This document shows, piece by piece, positions 37,580 through 44,962 of a stretch of DNA of 64,000 bases. Both the position numbers and the translations under genes were made by a program. Source of the DNA: Tateyamaria omphalii (GTDB lineage: Bacteria; Pseudomonadota; Alphaproteobacteria; Rhodobacterales; Rhodobacteraceae). Under the pieces are notes generated by a model. That model was not told the origin of the DNA. It worked only from the letters and a program-made list of their open reading frames with translations, and did not search any database. Each line of letters opens with the position of its first letter. Position 1 is the first letter of the stretch. The stretch is taken from NCBI RefSeq assembly GCF_001969365.1, contig NZ_CP019312.1, forward strand, positions 3,534,001 to 3,598,000. Direction: 5' to 3'.

Positions 37580-38461
37580 TCACAGAACGAGGGCGAGGAT
37601 CAGTGGCAGGGCGGCGACAGACATCAGGGTGGATGCAACGACGAGGCCTGCCACCTTGTCGGACCGTGCCCCGTATTTCTCTGCCAGCAGGTACGAGGTG
37701 ACGGCGACCGGGGTCGCCACCTGCAAGACCAGAACGCCGAACGCCGTTGGATCGAGCGTGAAATACTGGCCGACACCCCAGGCGATACTGGTGCAAAGCC
37801 CAAGTTTTACAGCCGAAAGGGCGGCGGCCTGCATGAGCCCCTTGGCCGACAGGCGGGCCACGGCGACGCCCAAGGTGATCAGCATCATCGGGATCGCCAT
37901 CTGGCCGACAAGGTCCAGTGCATTGGTCAGAAAGGTGGGGGTTTCCCAACCTTGCCACAAAAACAGCGCGCCAAGAACGGTGCCCCAGACCAGCGGTTCG
38001 CGCAAAACCTTGCCGAACGACCCGGCCCCCGCAACCAGCCAAATGCCGAAGGTGTAGGACCAGAGCGCCATGATCGCGAAGACGATGATCGCATAGCTGA
38101 GCCCGATGTCCCCGAACGCAAAGAGCGCCAGCGGCAGCCCGAGGTTGCCTGTGTTGCCAAAGATCAGCGGCGCCGCATAGGTGGACGTGTCGAGCCGCAT
38201 CAGGCGGACCAATGCGAGTATCACCAGCGTGACCGCCCCATATGCCACCACGGACGCCATGGAGAGCGCGGCCAACGCGCCGGGGTCGATATCTGTCTGC
38301 ATGAGCGAGACGAAGATCAGGCAAGGCAGCGACAGGGTCATGGCCAGCTGCGTGACGAACTGAATGCGATATTCCAGCCCGGCCTTAACCCAGGCAAAGC
38401 CGATCCCGGCCAGCAGGAACACGGGGGCAACGATCTGAAGAACTGTTACGGTAAGGTTCAC
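37580..38461 (-). CDS. AEC family transporter
   Basis: A 293-residue integral membrane protein with about ten hydrophobic helices, of the auxin efflux carrier (AEC) type. It shows the characteristic asparagine/glycine segment GNTGNLGLPLALFAFGD after helix 4 and a second half that repeats the layout (PIMMLITLGVAVARL-like, TPVAVTSYLLAEKYG). AEC proteins in bacteria export or import small organic acids; the substrate here is unknown. The start is GTG at 38461 with GGAAAC upstream. It is divergent from hspQ. Confidence 0.88.
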   Translation of the reverse strand: MNLTVTVLQIVAPVFLLAGIGFAWVKAGLEYRIQFVTQLAMTLSLPCLIFVSLMQTDIDPGALAALSMASVVAYGAVTLVILALVRLMRLDTSTYAAPLIFGNTGNLGLPLALFAFGDIGLSYAIIVFAIMALWSYTFGIWLVAGAGSFGKVLREPLVWGTVLGALFLWQGWETPTFLTNALDLVGQMAIPMMLITLGVAVARLSAKGLMQAAALSAVKLGLCTSIAWGVGQYFTLDPTAFGVLVLQVATPVAVTSYLLAEKYGARSDKVAGLVVASTLMSVAALPLILALVL

Positions 38462-38546
38462 AAACTGTTTCCAGCGAATTCGTGCTCAATTATTGGACAA
38501 ATATCCCTTGCACCGTGTAGTCACGGGCGTTAGGGGGCGCAACGCT

Positions 38547-38873
38547 ATGCTGAGAACACGCGCTAAATATCATCTGGGCCAGGTCGTCCGTCACAAGAAG
38601 CATCCGTTTCGCGGTGTGATTTTTGATGTCGATCCCGAGTTTTCCAATACGGAAGAGTGGTACGAAGCCATTCCCGAGGACAGCCGCCCAAAAAAGGCGC
38701 AGCCGTTCTACCATCTGCTCGCAGAAAACGATCAAAGCTATTACGTGGCTTATGTGTCCGAGCAGAACCTGGTGGCGGATTATTCCGGCCAGCCTGTGGA
38801 TCACCCGGATATCCCTGATCTCTTTGGCCCATTCGAAGACGGCGCTTACCCCCTGCATTTTCAATTGAATTGA
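38547..38873 (+). CDS. hspQ: Heat shock protein HspQ
   Basis: A 108-residue hemimethylated-DNA-binding-like (YccV/HspQ) domain protein. Diagnostic parts are KYHLGQVVRHKKHPFRGVIF, DVDPEFSNTEEWY, QPFYHLLAENDQSYYVAYVS and EQNLVADYSG. In enterics HspQ specifies or enhances Lon degradation of certain substrates and destabilises mutant DnaA. AGGGGG eight bases or so before the ATG at 38547 supports this start over an upstream in-frame codon. REP-like unit 5 follows nine bases after the stop. Confidence 0.93.
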   Translation: MLRTRAKYHLGQVVRHKKHPFRGVIFDVDPEFSNTEEWYEAIPEDSRPKKAQPFYHLLAENDQSYYVAYVSEQNLVADYSGQPVDHPDIPDLFGPFEDGAYPLHFQLN

Positions 38874-38881
38874 CCGGCGGG

Positions 38882-38905
38882 GCGGAGGACACCTCCGCGT
38901 TACGA
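38882..38905 (+). repeat. REP-like palindrome, unit 5 (forward)
   Basis: GCGGAGG-ACA-CCTCCGC, then G-TTACGA. It is nearly identical to unit 3 and sits between the convergent hspQ and gamma-glutamyltransferase genes, where it could terminate both transcripts. Confidence 0.7.
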
Positions 38906-38911
38906 TTGCCG

Positions 38912-40486
38912 TCAGTATCCCAGCGCACACCCGTCTTTGCGCGGATCACTTGCCCCTTCCAGGACGCCGTCGTCGCGGATCATGATCGCCTGAGCGCCGC
39001 CGATGGCCGTATCGGGGATGCTGACGGCGTGCCCCATGTCGGACAGGTCGGCCCGGACGGTGTCGGTGTAACCCCGCTCGACCTTCATATTGCCCGCGTC
39101 GGAGAAGGCCCGGGGCGCGTCGATGGCGCTTTGTGGATCAAGCGCGAAGTCGGTCAGGTTTGACACGAACCGCGCGTGCCCGTTGGGCTGGTAGGCGCCG
39201 CCCATGACGCCGAAAGGCATGAACGTTTTGTTTTCTTTGGCCAACATGCCGGGGATGATCGTGTGCATGGGTCGCTTGCCGCCCTTGAGCTCATTGGGGT
39301 GCCCTTCTTCCAGTGTGAAGCCCGCGCCGCGGTTCTGGAAGAGGATGCCGAATTTGTCCGTGGCGATGCCCGAGCCGAAGCCGTGAAAGATCGAATAGAT
39401 CAGCGAAACGGCCATGCCGTCCCGGTCCACGACTGTGATGTAGATCGTATCCTTGTGCACCTGTTCGCTGATCGTCGTTGCATTCGGCATCGCCCGTTTC
39501 GGGTCGATCAGGGCGGCGAGGTGTGCAGCTGTTTCGGGCGCCATCATGTGGTCGAGCCGGGTGGTATAGTCCGCGTCGGCCAGAAACCGGTTGCGCGCGT
39601 CATAGGCCAGCTTGGCCGCCTCGGCCTCGATATGCGTGCGTTCCGTGCCCCATGGGTCCATGGCCGCGATGTCGAAATGCGTGAGGATGTTCAGCATCAG
39701 GTTGGCGGTGGCGCCGTGCCCGTTTGGCGGATGTTCGACCAGGTCGATGCCGTTGTAGGTGCTGCGGATCGGCGTGGTGTCGGTGCAGGCGGTGGCTGCG
39801 AAGTCTGCGGCGGTGTGTTTTCCGCCGGCGGCGGTCAAGGCGGCCAGCATATCCTCGGCCACTTCGCCGGTATAGAAGCCGTCGCGCCCGTTTTTGGCGA
39901 TGCGCCGCAGCACTTCCGCCTGGCCGGGTGCGGCAAAGATCTGGCCTTTGCCTGGCGCCGTGCCGTTGATCAGGAATGCGTTGCGCGCCGCCCCTTGCAG
40001 GACAGTCTGGTCGCTGGCCCAGTCAAAGGCGACGCGCGGGGCGACGGGCACTCCCGCCTCTGCATAGTGGATCGCGGGGACAAGCAGGCGGTCGATGCCA
40101 AGGTGCCCGACACGATCTGCGAGTGTGCAAAACGCGTCAATGGCGCCGGGGATTGTGATGGCATGGGCGCTGTGCGTGGGAACTGTTGCTTCGCCTGCGG
40201 CGCGCAAATCGGCGGCGTCCAGAGCGGTTGGGGCGCGGCCGGATCCGTTGAGGCCGTGGATGCTGCCATCGGGTGCCGACCAAAGCACAAAACAATCCCC
40301 GCCGATGCCGGTCATCTGAGGTTCGCAAATTCCCAGCAGAACCGCGCCTGCAATGGCCGCGTCCATGGCGTTGCCACCTGATTTCAGGATGTCGATCGCC
40401 GCTTGAGCCGCCAGGGGATGCGACGTCGCACACATGCCTGATGTTGCAAGGACCGGTGAGCGGCCAGGCAGGTGAAAGTCACGCAT
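38912..40486 (-). CDS. ggt: Gamma-glutamyltransferase family protein
   Basis: A 524-residue Ntn-hydrolase. The large-subunit part has GGNAMDAAIAGAVLLGICEP and TGIGGDCFVLW; the maturation site is HKDTIYITVVDRDG with the predicted nucleophile Thr347, followed by the small-subunit motif FGSGIATDKFGIL and later KRPMHTIIPGM. GGT enzymes remove or transfer the gamma-glutamyl group of glutathione and similar peptides. No signal peptide is visible at the N-terminus (MRDFHLPGRSPV), so it is probably cytoplasmic. That differs from periplasmic E. coli Ggt and fits the cephalosporin-acylase-like or cytoplasmic branch. Confidence 0.9.
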   Translation of the reverse strand: MRDFHLPGRSPVLATSGMCATSHPLAAQAAIDILKSGGNAMDAAIAGAVLLGICEPQMTGIGGDCFVLWSAPDGSIHGLNGSGRAPTALDAADLRAAGEATVPTHSAHAITIPGAIDAFCTLADRVGHLGIDRLLVPAIHYAEAGVPVAPRVAFDWASDQTVLQGAARNAFLINGTAPGKGQIFAAPGQAEVLRRIAKNGRDGFYTGEVAEDMLAALTAAGGKHTAADFAATACTDTTPIRSTYNGIDLVEHPPNGHGATANLMLNILTHFDIAAMDPWGTERTHIEAEAAKLAYDARNRFLADADYTTRLDHMMAPETAAHLAALIDPKRAMPNATTISEQVHKDTIYITVVDRDGMAVSLIYSIFHGFGSGIATDKFGILFQNRGAGFTLEEGHPNELKGGKRPMHTIIPGMLAKENKTFMPFGVMGGAYQPNGHARFVSNLTDFALDPQSAIDAPRAFSDAGNMKVERGYTDTVRADLSDMGHAVSIPDTAIGGAQAIMIRDDGVLEGASDPRKDGCALGY

Positions 40487-40565
40487 GATGGGTCCCCAAG
40501 ATCAATTCGTTCGGCGCAAGGTAAAGTGCGCAGGAGCGGTGTCTACTTGAATTTGGGGGAAGAAG

Positions 40566-40617
40566 TTCCTCGGTGCCGCGCACTGGGTGGGGGCAATTAC
40601 ACGCAGCACCGAGGGAA
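40566..40617 (-). ncRNA. Candidate structured leader upstream of ggt
   Basis: TTCCTCGGTGC (40566-40576) pairs with GCACCGAGGGAA (40606-40617): 11 pairs with one bulge and a 29-base loop. It lies in the 233-base gap between the RsbW-like gene and ggt, so on the minus strand it would be in the ggt leader. There is no T-run on either side, which argues against a simple terminator. The rest of the gap shows nothing recognisable. Confidence 0.3.
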
Positions 40618-40719
40618 GCTAGTGCAGCTACAGGTCAATATATGCCGTCGGATTCGGGCAGGATTGTGGTGGATCGGCGTCTCTTTTGCGGAATTCAGGG
40701 CTGCGTGGACATGCGCGTG

Positions 40720-41169
40720 CTAGGCCAAGGCTACGGCAAGACGCAGGCGCAGCTGGTTTTGCGCGTTGTGACGCTTGTAGGTGACGTCCTTGGCCAGATC
40801 CTTGATCAGGAACCAACCAAAGCCGCCCTCGGGCATGTCACAGAGATCGACGTCGATGTCGGCTGCTGTGCCAACGGGCGTTTGGCCGTCTGGCATGGCG
40901 CGGCCCGAATCGACTACTGTCAGATGCAGACCGTCCTTTTGATGTGCGCAGGTGATGCTGATGGGGCCGTCCGCATCGGTTTCGGGATATGCGTGCTCTA
41001 CGATGTTGTTCAGCGCCTCGGCCATCACCAGTTCGACCGTCCCCGCCTCTTCCACGTCCAGCGCGAGGGGTTTCAGCCCGTCAAGGAGTTGCGCCAACGC
41101 CTGCCGAACGGCAAGCTGCCCACTGACGACAGAGATGTGAAAGGCTGGCAGAAAGGTCGTTTGGGTCAT
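40720..41169 (-). CDS. RsbW-like anti-sigma factor serine kinase (HATPase)
   Basis: A 149-residue GHKL-type ATPase domain alone. The N box is ELVMAEALNNIVEHAYPE and the G1 box is LTVVDSGRAMPDG; the final part GGFGWFLIKDLAKDV is the G2-like loop. Stand-alone domains of this type bind and inhibit sigma factors and phosphorylate a STAS antagonist. The ATG at 41169 has AAGG eight bases upstream; in-frame starts at 41184 (ATG) and 41196 (GTG) are possible. The STAS gene lies immediately upstream, as expected for a partner-switching pair. No PP2C phosphatase or sigma factor is nearby. Confidence 0.85.
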   Translation of the reverse strand: MTQTTFLPAFHISVVSGQLAVRQALAQLLDGLKPLALDVEEAGTVELVMAEALNNIVEHAYPETDADGPISITCAHQKDGLHLTVVDSGRAMPDGQTPVGTAADIDVDLCDMPEGGFGWFLIKDLAKDVTYKRHNAQNQLRLRLAVALA

Positions 41170-41198
41170 CGAAAGCGCCTTCATCTGGAGCGACACAA

Positions 41199-41537
41199 TC
41201 AGTGCTTCAACTCGGTGAGCGCGCCGTCGAGCGTCGAGAACACCGGAAACACGCTGTCCATGCGGGTCAGGCGGAACACCTTTTCCACCGTCGGCGTCAG
41301 CCCGGCCAGCGCCAGCTTGCGCGATTGCCCCATTTGTTTCATGGCGGCGACGATGGCCCCAAGGCCACTGGAGTCGATGAACTGCACTTCGCTCAGATCG
41401 AGCACGACAGTATCATTCTCGTTGTCCGTGGCGCTGCGCATCGCCTCTTTGAACTCAATGGCGACGGCTGCGTCGATGCGGCTGTCATGTACTGACACCA
41501 CTTGCAGGCTGTCCTCTGATCGGCTGCGAAGATCCAT
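41199..41537 (-). CDS. STAS-domain anti-sigma factor antagonist
   Basis: A 112-residue STAS domain. The phosphorylatable serine region is FIDSSGLGAIV with S56/S57, preceded by DTVVLDLSEV. Such proteins bind RsbW-type kinases when not phosphorylated and thereby release the sigma factor or other target. The adjacent kinase gene starts between 2 and 30 bases after this stop, depending on the start chosen. The ATG at 41537 is unambiguous. It is divergent from the thiolase gene, with 92 bases between starts. Confidence 0.9.
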   Translation of the reverse strand: MDLRSRSEDSLQVVSVHDSRIDAAVAIEFKEAMRSATDNENDTVVLDLSEVQFIDSSGLGAIVAAMKQMGQSRKLALAGLTPTVEKVFRLTRMDSVFPVFSTLDGALTELKH

Positions 41538-41629
41538 GCGCGCCCTCTTGCAATTCTCTGGTTACATTGTCTGTCTAGGTGCCAATCCTTACTATTCGGT
41601 TGCCACCATCTGAGCGGAGAGACAGAGCC

Positions 41630-42802
41630 ATGAAACCAGTCGTGATCGCCGGGGCCGCGCGCACCCCCATGGGCGGATTTCAGGGGGCGCTGTCCGACAT
41701 GTCGGCATCTGCGCTGGGCGGGATCGCGATCAAGGCGGCGCTTGACGGCGCAGGTGCGTCCACCGTGGACGAGGTGCTGATGGGCTGCGTCCTGCCCGCC
41801 GGTCAGGGCCAGGCCCCTGCGCGTCAGGCCGGGTTTGCCGCAGGTCTGGGCGAGGATGTCCCTGCCACGACGCTCAACAAGATGTGCGGATCGGGGATGA
41901 AGGCGGCGATGATGGCCTTCGACCAGATCGCGCTGGGCCACGCAGAGACCATGATCGCCGGCGGGATGGAGAGTATGACCAATGCCCCTTACATGCTGCC
42001 CAAGATGCGCGGTGGAGCGCGTTTGGGCCACGGTCAGGTGGTTGATCACATGTTCCTGGACGGGCTCGAGGACGCCTACGACAAGGGGCGTCTGATGGGC
42101 ACCTTCGCCGAAGACTGCGCGGAGACTTACCAGTTCACCCGCGATGTGCAGGATGAATTTGCGCTGACGTCGCTCAGCCGGGCGCAGTCGGCAATTGAAA
42201 GCGGCGCATTTGATGGAGAGGTGGCGGCGGTTGAGGTCAAGACCCGCAAGGGCAGCATCGTTGTGGACGCCGATGAACAACCCGGCACGGCGCGCCCTGA
42301 CAAGATCCCGCACCTCAAACCCGCCTTTCGCGATGGTGGCACCGTAACGGCGGCGAACTCCTCTTCGATCTCGGATGGGGCGGCAGCGTTGGTTGTGGCG
42401 TCTGAAGATGCGGCTGAAGCGCAGGGTCTGACCGTTCGCGCCCGCATCTTGGGTCACGCCAGCCATGCTCAGGCACCGGGCCTGTTCACCACAGCCCCCG
42501 TGCCTGCAGCGCAGAAGCTGATGGACCGCATCGGCTGGACCAAAGACGACGTGGACCTGTGGGAAGTCAACGAAGCCTTCGCTGTTGTCCCGTTGGCCTT
42601 CATGCGCGAAATGGGGCTGAGCCATGATGTCGTGAACGTCAACGGCGGCGCTTGTGCGCTTGGCCACCCCATCGGCGCATCGGGCGCACGCATCATGGTC
42701 ACCTTGCTGAACGCGCTTGAAAAGCGGAACCTCAAACGGGGCATCGCCGCCATCTGCATCGGCGGGGGTGAAGGAACCGCGATCGCGATTGAGCGGCCCT
42801 AG
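41630..42802 (+). CDS. Acetyl-CoA C-acetyltransferase/thiolase
   Basis: A 390-residue thiolase. The catalytic triad is Cys86 (NKMCGSGMKA), His346 (CALGHPIGASGAR) and Cys376 (AICIGGGEGTA). It condenses two acetyl-CoA to acetoacetyl-CoA or cleaves 3-ketoacyl-CoA; the length and the motif NVNGGACALGHP suggest a biosynthetic or degradative acetoacetyl-CoA thiolase. No PHB-cycle or beta-oxidation partner is adjacent, so pathway placement is open. The ATG at 41630 follows GCGGAGAGACAGA; codons upstream of it in the frame lack similarity to thiolases. Confidence 0.93.
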   Translation: MKPVVIAGAARTPMGGFQGALSDMSASALGGIAIKAALDGAGASTVDEVLMGCVLPAGQGQAPARQAGFAAGLGEDVPATTLNKMCGSGMKAAMMAFDQIALGHAETMIAGGMESMTNAPYMLPKMRGGARLGHGQVVDHMFLDGLEDAYDKGRLMGTFAEDCAETYQFTRDVQDEFALTSLSRAQSAIESGAFDGEVAAVEVKTRKGSIVVDADEQPGTARPDKIPHLKPAFRDGGTVTAANSSSISDGAAALVVASEDAAEAQGLTVRARILGHASHAQAPGLFTTAPVPAAQKLMDRIGWTKDDVDLWEVNEAFAVVPLAFMREMGLSHDVVNVNGGACALGHPIGASGARIMVTLLNALEKRNLKRGIAAICIGGGEGTAIAIERP

Positions 42803-42803
42803 G

Positions 42804-42849
42804 GTTTCTTCTGACCAAAAATACCACGGGGTCTGGGGCAGCGCCCCAG
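42804..42849 (-). repeat. GC-rich hairpin plus GTATTTTTGG tail, copy 2 (reverse)
   Basis: On the minus strand: CTGGGGC-GCT-GCCCCAG, then ACCCCGTGGTATTTTTGG and TCAGAAGAAACC. The hairpin is at 42833-42849. It lies just after the thiolase stop, so a role as its terminator is plausible. Confidence 0.5.
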
Positions 42850-42876
42850 TCCTGACGCATGACAAAGGGACGACCG

Positions 42877-43329
42877 GTGCCGGACTACGCCACGCTTGCC
42901 AAAACGATCCAAAGCCTGACCGAAGGCGAAGATGACACCGTCGCCCTGATGGCGACCGTCACCTGCGAGGTGCACCATAGCGATGACCGCTTTGACTGGA
43001 CCGGCTTTTACCGGGTGACCGGGCCCGAGATGCTCAAGATCGGGCCCTATCAGGGTGGGCATGGGTGCTTGCAGATTCCCTTCGCTCGTGGCGTCTGTGG
43101 CGCGGCGGCGCGCACGGGTCAGGTCCAGCTTGTGGCGGATGTCGATGCCTTTCCCGGCCACATCGCCTGTGCAAGTTCCACCCGGTCCGAACTGGTGCTG
43201 CCCGTCAAGAACGCAGCGGGCGATCTGATCGCAGTGTTCGACATCGACAGCGATCAGCCGGATGCCTTTTCTCAGGGCGACGCAGATGCGTTGAGCGCGA
43301 TTCTCAGGGACGTTTTCATGCGCCCGTGA
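42877..43329 (+). CDS. GAF-domain free methionine-(R)-sulfoxide reductase
   Basis: A 150-residue GAF protein of the fRMsr (YebR/MsrC) family, which reduces free Met-R-sulfoxide with thioredoxin. Three cysteines lie in HGCLQIPFARGVCGAAART and IACASSTRSE with spacings of 10 and 24 residues, as in the E. coli enzyme (Cys84, Cys94, Cys118), so the active site is complete. The start is uncertain: AAAGGGA sits about seven bases before the GTG at 42877, whereas the ATG at 42859 has no ribosome site. The longer form would add six residues. Confidence 0.85.
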   Translation: MPDYATLAKTIQSLTEGEDDTVALMATVTCEVHHSDDRFDWTGFYRVTGPEMLKIGPYQGGHGCLQIPFARGVCGAAARTGQVQLVADVDAFPGHIACASSTRSELVLPVKNAAGDLIAVFDIDSDQPDAFSQGDADALSAILRDVFMRP

Positions 43330-43364
43330 AAATCTAGCTTGATTTTTCATTTCGCTTGCCCTTA

Positions 43365-43391
43365 CGTGAAATTCGGAAAGGGAATTTCACG
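43365..43391. promoter_or_regulatory. Operator-like palindrome upstream of the XRE-cupin gene
   Basis: CGTGAAATTC-GGAAAGG-GAATTTCACG, a perfect 10-bp inverted repeat with a 7-base spacer, ending three bases before the ATG of the regulator. The AT-rich stretch before it (43327-43364) has a TTGATT that could be a -35 element, which would put the palindrome over the -10 region. Autoregulation is inferred. Confidence 0.6.
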
Positions 43392-43394
43392 CGT

Positions 43395-43967
43395 ATGCTG
43401 CAATCTGATCCGAACATTGCCCACAGTCTTGGCGCCGACTTGCGCGCATTGCGCAAAGCGCGCGGTCTGACGCTGCAGGATATGGCGAACGCGCTTGGCC
43501 GGTCCGTCGGCTGGATCAGCCAGGTGGAGCGCGACCTGTCCGAGCCGTCGATCACCGATCTGCGCCACATCGCCGCCAAACTCGATATTGCCGTCTCAAC
43601 ACTGTTTCGCCGAGGTGCTGCCCCTGCGCGTGAGGAAGGATACGTTGTGCGCAGTGGCGCGCGCCGCCCCATCGGCTCCCGCACGGCTGGGCTGGTCGAA
43701 GAGTTGCTGTCCCCGGACCTCACCGACGATTTCGAGATGGTGCACTCCACGTTCGAACCCCACAGCGAGATCGCCGACGCCGTCACCCGGCCGACGCAGG
43801 AGGTCGGATACCTGATCTCTGGGCGCCTCGAGCTTGAGATTGCGGGCCAGACATTCGCCATCGCACCGGGCGATAGTTTCCGCATCCGTGGCGAGCCGTT
43901 TCGCTGGAAAAACCCACATGATGCCCCCGCGGTTGCGATCTGGGTCATCGCGCCGCCGGTGTACTGA
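43395..43967 (+). CDS. XRE family regulator with C-terminal cupin domain
   Basis: A 190-residue transcription factor. The N-terminal helix-turn-helix (residues 12-66) includes LRALRKARGLTLQDMANALG and WISQVERDLSEPSITDLRHI. The C-terminal cupin 2 barrel (about 105-188) contains EVGYLISGRLELEIAGQTF and IAPGDSFRIRGEPFRWKN, in which the usual metal-binding His residues are largely absent; a small-molecule sensor role fits. This architecture is that of PuuR/SutR-type regulators, often controlling amine or amino-acid metabolism. Its stop overlaps the LysE gene by one base, so it is likely the first gene of the betaine-related unit. The ATG at 43395 follows the operator-like palindrome. Confidence 0.9.
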   Translation: MLQSDPNIAHSLGADLRALRKARGLTLQDMANALGRSVGWISQVERDLSEPSITDLRHIAAKLDIAVSTLFRRGAAPAREEGYVVRSGARRPIGSRTAGLVEELLSPDLTDDFEMVHSTFEPHSEIADAVTRPTQEVGYLISGRLELEIAGQTFAIAPGDSFRIRGEPFRWKNPHDAPAVAIWVIAPPVY

Positions 43968-44587
43968 TGTCGGTCGAGGGGTGGATCATATTCGCTCTGT
44001 TCTGGGTGGTGTTTGTCACCACCCCCGGCCCCAACGCCGTCAACTGCATCACCAACGGCATGACGCTGGGCTTTCGCCGGTCCGTGCCGGGTATTCTGGC
44101 CATTCTGACCCAAGCCACGCTGTTCCTGATCCTGTCGGCGGCGGGGGTTACCGCACTGATCGCGGCATCGCCCACCTTGTTCTTTGCCGCCAAGCTGACC
44201 GGCGCGGGGTTTCTGATTTACCTTGGTGTGCGGGGTTGGCTGATGGCGCGCACACCGCCGCGTGTGTCTGCGCAGACAGGGCAATCCATCTACCTGCGCG
44301 CCTTGGCCATCGCGACGATCAATCCCAAAAGCGTAGCAGGATACCTGGCCGCTTTTTCGCAATTCGTGCAGCCTGATGTGCCGGTTTGGGATCAAATGTG
44401 GCTGATCATGCCAACGGCCCTGACGATCACCGCGCTCAGCTACTCCGGCTACACCGCTTTGGGGGCCGGGATTGGGCGTGCGGCCCTCGGCGCCGTGTTC
44501 AACGTTTGGGTCCGGCGGACCATGTCGGTTTGCTTTGTGATCTACGGTGTGCTTCTGGGCGCGACGTCGACACCGGGGAGGGCCTGA
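43967..44587 (+). CDS. LysE/RhtB family exporter
   Basis: A 206-residue inner-membrane exporter with about six hydrophobic helices. The N-terminal motif WVVFVTTPGPNAVNCITNGM is the LysE/RhtB signature, and the second-half AIATINPKSVAGYLAAFSQF is also typical. These proteins export amino acids or related compounds. Encoded between an XRE-cupin regulator and catabolic genes for methylated glycines, it may export an excess amino acid such as glycine, methionine or homocysteine, but that is inference. The start ATG overlaps the preceding TGA (TGATG). Confidence 0.9.
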   Translation: MSVEGWIIFALFWVVFVTTPGPNAVNCITNGMTLGFRRSVPGILAILTQATLFLILSAAGVTALIAASPTLFFAAKLTGAGFLIYLGVRGWLMARTPPRVSAQTGQSIYLRALAIATINPKSVAGYLAAFSQFVQPDVPVWDQMWLIMPTALTITALSYSGYTALGAGIGRAALGAVFNVWVRRTMSVCFVIYGVLLGATSTPGRA

Positions 44588-44588
44588 G

Positions 44589-44960
44589 ATGCAGGGAAGC
44601 TGTTTATGCGGTGCCGTCCGCTACACGGTTTCGGGCGAGATCGGACAACCGGCCAACTGCCACTGCAACCAATGCCGCAAGCAATCGGGGCACACATGGG
44701 CGTCTTCCTATGCCCCCGAAGACACCATCACGATCGAGGGCGCGGTCCGCTGGTTTGCCGCCAGCGACACAGCCAAGCGCGGTTTCTGCCCGATCTGCGG
44801 GTCCTTCCTGTTCTGGAAGGATCATTCCGAGGACTGGATGAGCTTCTCCATGGGGTCGATTGACGGCCCTTCGGGACTGCACTTGCGCGCCCACATATTC
44901 ACCGCCGACAAGGGCGATTATTACGACATCGCGGACAACGTTCCGCAAAGGGAGACCTGA
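44589..44960 (+). CDS. GFA (glutathione-dependent formaldehyde-activating) family protein
   Basis: A 123-residue zinc protein of the Gfa/CENP-V fold. The cysteine pattern SCLCGAVRY, ANCHCNQCRKQSG and FCPICGSFLFW gives the seven conserved metal-binding positions. Gfa proteins were proposed to speed addition of formaldehyde to glutathione, although that activity is disputed. The gene starts one base after the LysE stop and ends two bases before the first FAD-GcvT gene. The demethylases downstream can release formaldehyde, so a detoxification link is a reasonable but unproven inference. Confidence 0.88.
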   Translation: MQGSCLCGAVRYTVSGEIGQPANCHCNQCRKQSGHTWASSYAPEDTITIEGAVRWFAASDTAKRGFCPICGSFLFWKDHSEDWMSFSMGSIDGPSGLHLRAHIFTADKGDYYDIADNVPQRET

Positions 44961-44962
44961 CC

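Noticed and set aside
38462..38546. Heat-shock sigma promoter in front of hspQ
   Set aside because: CTTGCA is present, but no convincing downstream half at the proper distance could be found by eye.
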